A stretch of DNA of 64,000 nt, taken from assembly GCF_000247695.1 (NCBI RefSeq), contig NW_004624748.1, forward strand, positions 5,999,669 through 6,063,668, written 5' to 3'. The translations under genes were made by a program, and so were the position numbers. The DNA is from Heterocephalus glaber (lineage: Eukaryota > Chordata > Mammalia > Rodentia > Bathyergidae). Positions within the stretch are counted from its first letter, which is position 1, and each line of letters opens with the position of its first letter. The notes under the pieces are model-generated. The model had not been told where the DNA came from. It saw nothing but the letters and a program-made list of their open reading frames with translations, and searched no databases. Of this stretch, positions 36,973 through 46,789 are shown in pieces.

Positions 36973-37062
36973 GGCTGGGGATTTAGCTCAGTGGTTTCAT
37001 TGCCTGCTGCGTAAGCCCAAGGACCCAAGTTCGATCACTGATACCAAAAAAAAAAAAAAAAA
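36973..37062 (+). mobile_element. ID-like tRNA SINE
   Basis: ggctggggatttagctcagtgg, tgcctgctgcgtaagc, caagttcgatcactgatacc and about 20 A. Imperfect duplication: agatgtggag before, agatttggag after. Confidence 0.9.
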
Positions 37063-37072
37063 AAGATTTGGA

Positions 37073-37780
37073 GAAATTATTGACTTTAATAGAGATTCTA
37101 GAATAAATTGGCTCCAGTTTTACCAGCCTCACTGCAGCTGCAATAGCTCTTAGGCAAGAGGATTGTGCAGTGGCCACTGGGCCTATTGAGAGACCAAAAG
37201 CAACCCTAGTTCTCTGTTGATTCCGTGCAATTGAATCAGAGCCCATAGCATGCTTACTGAAACTTTCCATGATGAAAGAGAAAAATGGCTTTGTGAATCT
37301 AGAAACTTGGTGGGGGGGGATTCTCTTGTGATACACAGTCATTATGGTAATGGACATGGACAGCGAACTCAGATGTCTGTACTAGTTGAAGATAGTTGCT
37401 CAAGGCAGCAAGGACTTCAGGTAGATCTTGGTGAAATTCAATTTCTGTCACTGCTCTGCAGCCCCAGACCACCAGAAACAGATATTGAACAACTTGCCTT
37501 CACTATATTTGCATCAAGGCTCCTGAGGGCCTTCTTCCATCTTTCCTGGGATCACTTCTCAAGGTATACAATGTGAACATGTTGGTGAGGAATAGAGTGT
37601 GAGAGGAAGGTGACCTTGTGAAATCTCAGTATTTTTCTAAAAACAAGAACTATTGAGCAGTTCTTTCTAGATGGAATGCTGCAGTCATCCATAGTGTCCT
37701 CTGTAAACCATACCTTTTTCTTTTATTCTTTTTCTCCCTCCCTACTTCCCTCTTTCTCTTCTTTCCTTTCTTCTTTTAGC
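37073..37780. other. Unrecognised sequence with ORF-like stretches
   Basis: Frames at 37250-37576 (+) and 36983-37357 (-) are longer than the local average and rather low in A/T runs, but I recognise no domain. It could be unique DNA or an old retrocopy. Confidence 0.3.
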
Positions 37781-37789
37781 AGTGTTGGG

Positions 37790-37851
37790 GATTGAACCCA
37801 TGGCCTCTCACATGTTAGGCAAAAGCTCTATCACTGAGCTGCAACCCTAGA
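37790..37851 (-). mobile_element. ID-type SINE fragment
   Basis: Complement: ggttgcagctcagtgatag ... gggttcaatccccaac. Diverged tRNA-like head and B box. Confidence 0.65.
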
Positions 37852-39245
37852 CCTTTCTTTAAAAATTAAACTTTTTATTTTGACATAATTATAGATTCGT
37901 ATGCAGTTGTAAGAAATAATAGGGAAACTGCTTATATCCTTTCTTCCAATGGTATCATCTCACAAAACTACAGCAGGATACTGACCTTAACACACTTAGG
38001 ATACAGAGCATATCCATCACCACCAGGATTCCTCAAGTTTTCCTTTTATAGTCGCATCCACCTTCTTTCTACCCTCATTATCTTAATTCCTAGAAACTGC
38101 TAATCTGTATCCTCCATTTCTATAATTTTGTCTTTCCAAGGATGTTACATAAGTGGAATCATATGTAGGTAATTTTTTATATTATTTTTTCACATAGCAA
38201 AATTCTCTGGAGATTTATCCAAGCTGTTGCCCAATCAGTAGTTCACTCTTTCACTGCTAAGTATTCTGAGGTATGAATGTGCCACAGTTTGTGAAACCAC
38301 TGAAGGGTATCTGAGCTATTTCATTTTGGGGATATTATACATAATCACTCATGTATATGTTTTTGTGTGAAATAAGTTTTTACTTCCCTAGGATAAATGC
38401 CTAGGATACCATTACTTGATTGTATTATAGTTTCATGTTTAGCTTTTAAAGAAATTGCCAAATTGTTTTCCAGGATGACTGTATCGCTTTATATATGACA
38501 TGTGTTTTTATCTTTTTACTTTTAACCTGGCAATATTGCTATTTGAGTTAAGTTTCTTGCAGACTGTATAACTGTTTATTTTTATATTCCATTCAGCCAA
38601 ATTATCTTCTAGTTGGTATATTCAGACCATTCATAGTTAATGTAATTACTAATATATTAAGGATAAGTCTGCACTTTAATTTTTCTTTTCTGTTTTTATT
38701 ATCTTTTCATTGCCTTCTTGTTGGTTATCTGAAGACTTTTAAAATTCCATTTTGATTCATCTGAAGTGTTTTTGAGTGTAACTTTTTGTATTACCTTTTT
38801 AGTTGATGATATATACTTATTACATTGTGTAAACATTACATATCACAATCTATTAGCATCATCAAATGAGCTGCAGAAATTTTATCTGTTTATGTCTTTT
38901 TATCTTCCCTCATGTATAATATAGTTGTCTTAAATAATTCATCTACATCCATTCAAACCACATCAGACAAGTTTATAGTTTTTATTTCAAACACCAATAA
39001 TTCATCTAACATCCATTTTAAACCATATCAGTTTTATAGTGTTTCTTTGAGACATACCAGACTCAAAAAGGAAAGCCTACTATATTTATCCTGCATTTTT
39101 GCTTACCATGGTCTTTCTTCTTTTCTAATGTTCCAAGTTTCCTTCTTCTATAAAATCCTTCCTTTTAAGAGAACTTCCTTTGGTCATCCTTTTAGAGTAA
39201 TATGCTGGGAAAAAATTCTGAGTTTTCCATCTGCTGAGTGTCTTT

Positions 39246-39388
39246 TGAATTACGTGTGTTTCTTGTATGCAGCATATTGTTGGATTTTGCTTCTTGACCC
39301 ATTCTGCCAGTCTATTTCTTTTGATTGGTGAATTGAGACCATTAACATTGATGGTTATAACTGAAACGTATTGACTTGTCATTGCCAT
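39246..39388 (-). pseudogene. L1 ORF2 N-terminal fragment (endonuclease start)
   Basis: Starts 36 bp after the ORF1 end with ITINVNGLNSPIKRNRLAEW and reaches CCIQETH, the first conserved endonuclease segments. It breaks off at the target duplication. The open frame continues into host sequence to 39125, but those residues are not L1 ORF2. Confidence 0.88.
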
Positions 39389-39424
39389 GACTTTTTCTTT
39401 TTGTTGGGTTCTCCCCCTTTACAT

Positions 39425-40456
39425 TTAATTTCTTGTCATGCCAGGTGGGTTCATTCTACTTTGCTTCCTGGGGTTGTGATCCTCAATGTCTGTTCCTAGG
39501 ATATTGTGTGAAATTCTTTGGAGTGCTGGTTTGGTATTCACGAAGTTCCTAAGGTGCTCTTTGTCATGAAAGTATCTTATTTCTCCATCCATTTTGAAAG
39601 ATAGTTTTGCAGGGTACATCAATCTGAGTTGGAGGCTGTTTTCTTTTAGGGCTTGGAATATGTCACTCCAAGCTCTTCTTGCCTTGATGGTTTGTGTTGA
39701 GAAGTCTGCTGTGATTCTGATGGGCTTTCCTTTTTAAGTGATTTGTTTCTTTTCTCTGACTGCTTGGAGAACTTTGTTTTTCTGTTGAGTTTCTGGAATC
39801 TTAACAATTATATGCCTATGTGTAGATTTTTTTTGATCAAGGCTATTTGGAGTCCTACATGCCTCACTTATCTGTATGTCAAGCTCTTTTCCCCTGCTTG
39901 GGAAGTTTTCTGCCATTATTTCTGTGAAGAGATTTTTTATGTCATCTCCACTCTCTCCTGTTTCTTCATTGAGCCCAATCAGTCTTATTTTATTCTTCTT
40001 TGCATCATCTAGCAGCTGCTGGATTGATTTCTCATGTTCCCTTAGAATTTTGAAGCAATTTTTCTTTTCCTGGTCACTAATTGCAATCTTATCTTTTATA
40101 TCTGAAATTCTGTCCTCACATTGGCTCATTCTGCTGTGTAGACTTTCAGTGGAGTTTTTCATGTCCTGGAAATCTACTTGCATCTGTTTTATGGATTCCA
40201 TTTGTTTCCTATTTTGGGATTCTATCATGTTCTTGAGCCCCTCTCTAGATTTATTAATGATGTCTTGCACTAGGCTCACAATTTCTCCTTTTATCTGAGA
40301 AATTATTTCTGATTTCATTTTTTCCAGATCCCCTTTTGTTGCCAGTTCAGTGGGTCCAGGTGGTTGAGTATCAAAGTGTTCCATCTCATTTCCCTTTGGG
40401 GTTGCTGTAGGTGATCTGGAAGTCTGGTTTTGAGACTTATTTATGTGTTTTCTCAT
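39425..40456 (-). pseudogene. L1 ORF1 (RNA-binding chaperone), one in-frame stop
   Basis: From the ATG at 40456 the frame runs 240 codons to a stop at 39734-39736. It then continues in the same frame for about 102 more codons to the normal end at 39425, giving about 343 codon positions. Visible parts: a charged N-terminus, a long coiled coil (heptads around LEKMKSEIISQIKGEI and MESIKQMQVDFQDM), the RRM region (KNKIRLIGLNEETGESGDD, HRHIIVKIPETQQK) and the C-terminal domain (KLSFKMDGEIRYFHDKEHL). A single nonsense change disables it. ORF1p normally trimerises and coats L1 RNA. Confidence 0.88.
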
Positions 40457-40533
40457 TTTGACTGGGGTGGGGGGCTGTTAGTGCCTGCACGGATTACCTC
40501 CTCTGAGCTGGGTGAGGTGGGACAGGGGCCAGG

Positions 40534-40670
40534 AGCAGCAGTAGGGATGGTGACCCAAAAGCCCTTTCCTCTGGGCTGGGAGCAGCAGGAGGGATGGTGA
40601 CTGGGAAGCCCCTTCCTCTGGACCAGGAGCAGTGGGACAGCTGCTCAGAAGCCCCTACCTCTGGCCCGGG
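40534..40670 (-). repeat. Minisatellite in L1 5'UTR, three units
   Basis: Units at 40534 (47 bp), 40581 (47 bp) and 40628 (43 bp), homologous to the seven-unit array at 115-435. Confidence 0.9.
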
Positions 40671-40744
40671 AGCAGTGGGACTCAGTACCTTGGTCTGGTG
40701 GTCTGGTGTCCTCTGCCTCTTTGTAGCGTGGAACCAAGTGGCTG

Positions 40745-40927
40745 CCTGTCTGCAGTGGGGTGATTTGGTGTCTTCTGTGTGACTCAGGACCTCGGTAGGG
40801 CGTGCACAGACCTTCCTGTGTGCAGCGGGCTGATTTGGCATATTCAGCAGGAATGAGGACCTCAGTAGGGCGTGGGCAGACCTGCCCATCTGCAGCAGCC
40901 TGATTCAGCGTGTTCTGTGGGACAACC
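40745..40927 (-). repeat. 70-bp tandem repeats at the L1 5' end
   Basis: The anchor tctgcag/tgtgcag recurs at 40749, 40819 and 40889, a 70-bp period, each time followed by a tgattyrgyrt block and a ggacctcrgtaggg block. Copy A has the same anchor at 514 and 585. They resemble 5'UTR monomers, which carry promoter activity in some rodent L1s; activity here is not shown. Confidence 0.75.
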
Positions 40928-41090
40928 CTGCTGAGTGTCTTTATTTCTTCTTTTCATCTGTGGGATACTTTTGCTGGATATAGAACTCTAGGTTGGAAGG
41001 ACTTTTCTTTCAGTATTTGAGGACTGTCATGCCATTTCTTTCTGCTCTCCATAGTTGCTGATGAGAAATCTGCTGCACAGTAGATTCAGG

Positions 41091-41355
41091 CTGTAGCTCT
41101 AACAGAAGGCACTCATGTGAACATGTCCACAAGGCCAAATGTTTCTCAAGTTTCGGACTCCAGCTTTAGGCAAATAAATTATTGGTTATTCTACATTTTA
41201 TAAATTAGGAAATATAATGCAATATGAACTCTTAAACAACATTTTTCAACTAAAGTTTCAAAGTTTGAAAATTTTTCCCTGGTTCATTAAAACCCAGAAA
41301 GATAGATAATCTATGCACAGGAAGGAAAAAGGAAATGTGCAAAATAACTTTTTGT
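41091..41355. other. Intron sequence before the CYSLTR2 exon
   Basis: No repeat recognised. It should belong to the last intron if the acceptor at 41382 is used. Confidence 0.4.
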
Positions 41356-41382
41356 GTCTGTTTCTTTTTAACCCTTCTCTAG
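41356..41382 (+). promoter_or_regulatory. Splice acceptor of the CYSLTR2 coding exon
   Basis: A pyrimidine-rich tract (gtctgtttctttttaaccc then ttctctag) ends in AG at 41381-41382. It places the exon start at 41383, 17 bp before the ATG at 41400. This fits the family layout, in which the coding sequence sits in one exon preceded by non-coding 5' exons. The extended upstream ORF from 41313 runs through this tract and would then be intronic. Inferred from sequence only. Confidence 0.65.
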
Positions 41383-41399
41383 CCAACTCCATATCAGAA

Positions 41400-42377
41400 A
41401 TGGAACCAAACAACAGCAGCAAGAACTGCATGATTGAAAGCTTCAAGAAAGAATTTTACCCAATTGTATACCTGACAATATTTGTCTGGGGAGCCTTGAG
41501 AAATGGCTTGTCATTTTATGTTTTCCTGCAGACTTATGAGAAATCCACATCTGCGAATGTTTTCATGCTCAACCTGGCCATCTCAGATCTCCTATTCACA
41601 AGCACTCTGCCCTTCAGGGCTCACTACTACTTGAACAGCTCCAACTGGATATTTGGAGACCTAGCATGCAGAATTATGTCTTATTCCTTATATGTCAACA
41701 TGTGCACCAGCATTTATTTCCTAACTGTGCTGAGTGTTGTGCATTTCCTGGCCACTATTCACCACCTCCAGCTTCTCCATGACACCAGCTTTAGAAGTGC
41801 TTGGACCCTATATGGGATCATATGGATCTTTATCATGGCTTCTGCAGCAATGCTTCTGAAGAGTGGTTCTGAGCTGAAGAACAATATCACAACATGCTTG
41901 GAGTTGGATTCTCAGAAGCTTGGTAAGCTGTTGATCATGAACCACATTGCCTTGGTGGTAGGCTTCCTGCTGCCATTCTTCACTCTCAGCATTTGTTACC
42001 TGCTGGTCATTCGGGTCCTGTTAAAGGTGGAGATCCCAGAGTCAAATTTGCGAGCTTCTCATAGGAAAGCACTGACCACCATCATCATTGCCTTGATCAT
42101 CTTCCTCCTGTGTTTCCTGCCTTATCATACACTGAGGACCCTCCACCTGATCACATGGAACAAGGATTCATGTGGAGATGGACTGCATAAAGCTGTGGTT
42201 ATCACATTGGCCATGGCAGCAGCCAATAGTTGCTTCAATCCTTTTCTCTATTACTTTGCTGGGGAGAATTTCAAGGATAAGTTGAGGGCTGTATTCACAA
42301 AAGATCATCTGCAGAAGGCAAAGACAAAGTGTAGCTTTCCTATTTGTGTGTGGCTGAAAACAGAAACAAGACAGTAA
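41400..42377 (+). CDS. CYSLTR2: Cysteinyl leukotriene receptor 2 (class A GPCR), complete coding exon
   Basis: This 325-residue seven-transmembrane receptor should bind cysteinyl leukotrienes (LTC4/LTD4) at the plasma membrane and signal mainly through Gq. Recognition rests on near-identity to human and mouse CYSLTR2 over long blocks, such as [44 protein letters not shown] and [10 protein letters not shown]. Visible class A marks: N35 (1.50), D63 (2.50), C90 paired with C166 of extracellular loop 2, P192 (5.50), FLPYH with P241 (6.50), and NPFLY at 280-284. Glycosylation sequons are at N4/N5, N79 and N162. I chose the ATG at 41400 because its context (gaaATGG) is strong, it follows a splice acceptor, and it matches the mouse N-terminus; an in-frame ATG at 41313 lies before that acceptor in a weak context. 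Oddities: TM3 R3.50 is His115, the Gly before N35 is Arg34, the Asp of the PFRAD motif is His75, and the Pro of intracellular loop 2 is His122. The ORF is unbroken, so it is either a diverged receptor or an early-decay allele. Confidence 0.95.
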   Translation: MEPNNSSKNCMIESFKKEFYPIVYLTIFVWGALRNGLSFYVFLQTYEKSTSANVFMLNLAISDLLFTSTLPFRAHYYLNSSNWIFGDLACRIMSYSLYVNMCTSIYFLTVLSVVHFLATIHHLQLLHDTSFRSAWTLYGIIWIFIMASAAMLLKSGSELKNNITTCLELDSQKLGKLLIMNHIALVVGFLLPFFTLSICYLLVIRVLLKVEIPESNLRASHRKALTTIIIALIIFLLCFLPYHTLRTLHLITWNKDSCGDGLHKAVVITLAMAAANSCFNPFLYYFAGENFKDKLRAVFTKDHLQKAKTKCSFPICVWLKTETRQ

Positions 42378-43480
42378 GGAGTTAATAGGTAAAACTTGTT
42401 TATATAGCTTATGTCCTTCATTCACTCATATCTCCAAATTACTTTGTATTTGCATCATTCCCAACAGAAGTCGATCCCCAAAATTCAACTGACCATGACT
42501 TCCATTAATAAGGCCCACTTTAGAAATTTCACTGGGTATATTTTCAGTAATAGAGACTCAACGAGGGATGTAGTAGGAAAAAAATCCCTACTAGAGTCCT
42601 GCATGCTAAATGTCAGATTGGGGGCAAATGTCAAGCACAGTGGATCCTGCTTTTCACCAGATTCTGTACCAGATCTCTAACCTATTGAACATTTTAAATT
42701 CTTAACTTTAAGACATTCCCAACTTCCCTAGTTCCTCTTTCCTACTAAATACCTCGAGATACAGATAATTAATATACCTACTAGAGGCCCAAGTGGAGAT
42801 AAAAAGCACATACTAAGAATTCAGGAGAAGAACTTAACTGTGGAGAGGGAAGGCTGCCCTGTAACAAAGTAGGTCAAGACCCAAACAGGAACAGTGAGAG
42901 AGAAGGGGAAGAAAGATTAAGGCAAGAGAGGACTAATGGTAAATGGCTGAAAAGAGAAACTTCATTTTGCCTTAGGAGTTTTCTCTAACACATTGAAATC
43001 AAGAATGTTCCCTTTGGCTCTTTTTTTGCCAGGGGTTGGAAAGGACAGGAAGAAGGGCCAGGCTATGTGTGTGTATGTGTAAGTAGAGGGGCTAGGGCAC
43101 TGACCTAGGGAATGAAGGAATTGTGTATGGAATAGGGAGAAAAGATAGTCATGTATCTCGATTTTACCTTGAGCCTTGAGTTTGGAGTGACATCACTGAA
43201 GTCTTCACTTTTGCCCATTAATCCATCAGGATGGAGACCAGAATAAAGGAGGAGGCTCTGTTGATTTGGTTGGGAACTCAGGGGAAATGTAGGGTGAAGA
43301 GCAATTTGCAGAGATTGTAGAACCCCTGAAATTCTATTAGGATTCAGCAGAACATGAATAAAGGATGCAAGAAAAGCACCTGATAATGGGAGTTGTTCTT
43401 GTCTGTCCACTGAAAGAAGGCTAAGGATATTACCATTGACTACCACCGTGATTACTGTACTGCCTACAATTGAGTGATCT
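42378..43480 (+). other. Probable CYSLTR2 3'UTR and downstream flank
   Basis: No interspersed repeat was recognised directly after the stop codon, consistent with a 3'UTR. Candidate AATAAA polyadenylation signals are at 43242 and 43357; further ones lie near 44640 and 44950. Which one is used cannot be told from the sequence. Confidence 0.4.
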
Positions 43481-43489
43481 CCTTGGTCT

Positions 43490-43640
43490 AGGGAGACTGT
43501 GCCAGACTCTTTACGTCCATTAATCCCACCATACCCTCACACTTAAGCTCTAGGGGAGTTTTCATTTCACAGATGAAGAAAAGGAAGCTCAGAGAAATTA
43601 AGAAATGTGTTTGAGTTCACACTTTCAGTAAGAGCTTTAA
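43490..43640 (-). mobile_element. MIR
   Basis: Antisense MIR: actctttacgtccattaatcc ... ttcacagatgaagaaaaggaagctcagag. Confidence 0.7.
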
Positions 43641-43644
43641 AAAC

Positions 43645-45095
43645 TTCCATGTAGAAATATTGACTGGGTGTTCTCCTCGTTGATTAGTTGATTTATTGAT
43701 TAATATTTCTTGAGAAACTTCAGGAGCAGTGGTTGAAAGCATGAGTAAGAGCTTCCCTCTCCCACTAGGGATAGTTTCCTCCTCATTCTCACAAGAAAAC
43801 CGAGGTGGTATCTTTGGGGTTGCTGACCTTCAGTACAGTGCATAGTGTGGTGTTTTGAAGCTAGGGAGGAACTAAAGCAGTCTTTACACTAAACAAGGAC
43901 CCCAGTGCCTTCCCTTATTCATCTACCAGAATGAGAGATGGATACCTGTCAAGAGAGGACCCTGGAGCCTCCACTTATGGGGAAACTGCCCTTTCCTAGG
44001 ACAAAAGTAGACAGACATAGATGGTTGGGGATCTTCCAACCCCCAAACTGAGTATCTGCCTTGTTATCTACTTGACAGTGAAGCCCACAATGCAATGAAT
44101 CCCTTTCACTCACATAGAGTGTCTAATCAATTTGCTACAGCCTCACTCTTGATTGTGAATGACTGTCAGTGACCATTACATATTTGAAGACAGGCCTTGA
44201 CACAAAAAATATGACCAAGTAGCTACAGACATTTCCAATATGTATCGCCCTTGCCCCTTTATGAAAAAGCTACTGGAGGATGCGCTCCCCTGAAATAAGA
44301 ATTAAATCAAGAGAGAATTAAGAAGCAAGGAATCTAACACAGGAGAAATGTGGGAAGAACTACCAGGATGTTAATACACAGCCAGGTTAGAAAACAATTC
44401 ATACAGGTTGGAACAGGAATTTCAAAGACTCTAAGCCAGACATCTCCAAGAAAGTCAAGAAATCAACTGACACACACATTTAAGGGGTTTATATTTCTTT
44501 TGGAGAGTTTGGGATGAGCTAGTGAAGAATCATAGAAAAATAGACAAGCAAAAAGATAAATGTTAGGGAAGAAGAAATTGTGTAACAGAAGGAATATTAC
44601 CATAGTACAGTACATGGCTCAGCTGTGAATAACATTTATATAGAGAATAAAATAGATATAGACATACTATGATATAATTTTTTTCAGGAAACGAAGGCAG
44701 AGGTGTGCATGTGTGGGGGAGATGTATAAGAAACCTTAGTTCCCATCTTCCATCAGAGAGAATGCATATTAACTAAACCTGGAAAATAACTACATAATGA
44801 TATTTAGCAGTAAATATCATAAAAAGAAGAAAAAAGGATGAACAGAGATTGCCTCTATGCACAAGTTGGAGGTAAGAAGATAGGGTGAGAACTCCTCTTT
44901 TCTTTTCAAGAACTGTTCAACTGTCTAATTTGTGAATGTTCATTGCTGAAATAAAATAAAAATTAAGTTAAATTAAATTTTAAATTTCAAATTAATTCTA
45001 AGTTTTTAAAGAAACAAGAACACTATAACAGTTAACTATCTTTTTCAGGTTCTTGTTACTGAAAAGTTGTCAGTGGTGCAGTTGCTTCTTTTGTT
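43645..45095. other. Intergenic DNA, nothing recognised
   Basis: AT-rich, no repeat family identified. AATAAA-like signals near 44645 and 44950 could be distal poly(A) sites but have no support. Confidence 0.35.
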
Positions 45096-45099
45096 AACA

Positions 45100-45285
45100 A
45101 TGTCTAGTATTTACTCATGCTAAGCTTCCATCTAGAAAAAGCAAGTGGATTTTTCATGCAATACAAGAAATTGAAAATATTACCAATCGTATTTTACAGA
45201 TGAGGAAACTGAATCATAGAGAGGTAATTTGCCAAAATGTACTATACTTGCAAATGATAGAACCAGTGTTTAAATCCAGTCACTA
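45100..45285 (-). mobile_element. MIR
   Basis: attttacagatgaggaaactg, atagagaggtaatttgccaa and tgatagaaccagtgtttaaatcc mark an antisense MIR. Confidence 0.8.
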
Positions 45286-45471
45286 TAGTTCATGTTCTCA
45301 TCAACCAAAATGACCCCATACTCTTATCTACTGAACTAAACTGTAAGGAGATATTGTCTTGCAGATGAACTGCTTCTCTTTCAGGTTGGCCTTAAGATCT
45401 TCTCATTGTCTTTTGTGTTCTGAAATATTACTATAATTTGTGGAGTTATAGATTTCTTTTTAATTAATATG

Positions 45472-45571
45472 GTTTTGTTTTGTTTGGTTTGGTTTGGTAC
45501 TGGGAATCAAACTCGGGACCTTGTGCTTGCAAGGCATGCAGCGGAACCACTGAGCTGAATCCCCAGCTCTC
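45472..45571 (-). mobile_element. ID-like tRNA SINE
   Basis: Complement: gagctggggattcagctcagtgg ... cgagtttgattcccagtacc and a (CAAAA)n-like tail. The duplication ATTAATATG is at 45463-45471 and 45572-45580. Confidence 0.9.
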
Positions 45572-45642
45572 ATTAATATGATTTGAATTCAGTTGTGTTT
45601 AACACATTGTTAAACCCACGTTTTGCAATTTTTATTTTTATT

Positions 45643-45965
45643 AGAGTAGTCACTCCATATCTATAAATCCTACATCCATGGATTCCACCAACCACACATG
45701 GAAAATATTTGGAAAAAGTGTTTTGTCTGTCCTAAACATGTGCAGATTTTTCTTGTCATTAGTCCTTAAACAATATATTTATACAGCATTGTATTAGTAA
45801 TCATGGGTAATCCAGAGGTGATTTAAAGTCCATGGGAGGAGGGACATAGGTTATATGTAAATATTATTCTCTTTTATATCAGAAATTTGAGCATCCACAG
45901 ATTTTGCTATTACTGGTGAGTGCTGAAATCAATTCTCCATGGATACCAAAGGACAACTATAGTTT
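45643..45965. mobile_element. Tigger/MER44-type DNA transposon, non-autonomous
   Basis: Left end gtcactccatatctataaatcc ... ggattccaccaaccacacatgg and right end tgagcatccacagattttgc ... ctccatggataccaaaggac are the paired ends of a well-known pogo-like mammalian element, with the typical tgtcctaaacatgtgcag core. Confidence 0.65.
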
Positions 45966-46789
45966 ACTTGTCATTTCTTGAAATGGATTTTTTCAAAGTG
46001 ACATGGTTGTAATTTATAGTTTCTTGCTCTTGTTAATCCCATGTTTCCTCCAAAATAAGTCCTAACCAGAAAATAGGTATTGGTGGTTACCACTGTGATA
46101 ATGGCCAGTGACATGCAGATTATACCTCAGGATTCTCTTTCTCAGGGCCTACTCTGCAATGACAGGTAAGGCAAGGTGATTATATAGCAGACAGATATTG
46201 AGGGAGGGGAAAAAAGAAGGGCATTTCAGTTGAGGGACAAGTGAATACACTATTGTGGCCTGGTAGACACACAGATCCTAGGAGGGAGAGGAGATAAGAG
46301 CAGTTTGGGTAGGATGATGGAGATGTGTGTGTCATGCTAAGGGGCATGATATAATTCAGGAGGTCATGAAGACCTGTGGAAGACTTCTGAGGGGAGCAGT
46401 CTAATGACTACAGCTGGGTACGAGGAGCTTTACTCTAGAATGAACATATAGACTAGATTTCCAATGTTGATATAGAAATATGTATTAAAGTGAAACAATT
46501 TATTCTTGATTATCTTCAATTGCATATGGCTCTCTTTTTTCTTCTCTGCTAGAGGGGATAAGCACACATTAATTTTATTAGCTTGCCTGGAAGAAAATGG
46601 CTTATAACTTGGAGAAAAAAAGTTATTCACTTTGAAAATCTATGCCTCTTTTCACTGGTCCTCAGACTGCCTTACTTTGGCCATATTAGGGCCTTCCAGT
46701 TTTGTCTAAAACAATAAGAAAATCTACACTTGGAAATTCTTCCTGAATATATTTATGGTTTGGCTGGGATCCTTTGTTTTTTAAAAAAG
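45966..46789. other. Intergenic DNA, nothing recognised
   Basis: No repeat or gene identified. Confidence 0.35.

Larger units (their letters stand above)
39246..40927 (-). mobile_element. Nested L1 with 5'UTR, ORF1 and ORF2 start but no 3' end (copy D)
   Basis: On the minus strand: 5'UTR with about three 70-bp repeats (40927-40745) and a 43/47-bp array, then ORF1 and about 47 codons of ORF2, where it stops. The 15-bp duplication CTGCTGAGTGTCTTT is perfect at 39231-39245 and 40928-40942. There is no poly-A (no T run on the plus strand) at the 3' junction. The target site cttt/at resembles an L1 endonuclease site. The L1 was therefore truncated at its 3' end, the reverse of the usual pattern. 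Confidence 0.88.
37858..41090 (-). mobile_element. Ancient L1, interrupted by the younger L1
   Basis: Antisense blocks typical of old mammalian L1: ttttattttgacataattatag, cataagtggaatcatatgta, tcactgctaagtattctgagg, ttcatgtttagcttttaaag, then tttgcttaccatggtctttc and gaacttcctttggtcatcc up to 39230. The match resumes at 40943 with ctttatttcttcttttcatctg and atagaactctaggttggaagg. Internal deletions are likely. Confidence 0.7.

Noticed and set aside
36973..37062. tRNA-like sequence with A and B boxes, considered as a tRNA gene
   Set aside because: It matches the other dispersed SINE copies, has a poly-A tail and a target duplication; no proper tRNA fold end or pol III terminator.
39125..39245. 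C-terminal part of the minus-strand frame that starts L1 ORF2
   Set aside because: After the target duplication the residues come from flanking older L1 DNA, so the frame is an accidental fusion.
39743..40298. Plus-strand ORFs opposite L1 ORF1
   Set aside because: Complement shadows of the ORF1 coiled-coil region (Ser/Phe/Leu-rich); no independent support.
42168..42425. Minus-strand ORF opposite the CYSLTR2 3' end
   Set aside because: Shadow of the receptor coding sequence.
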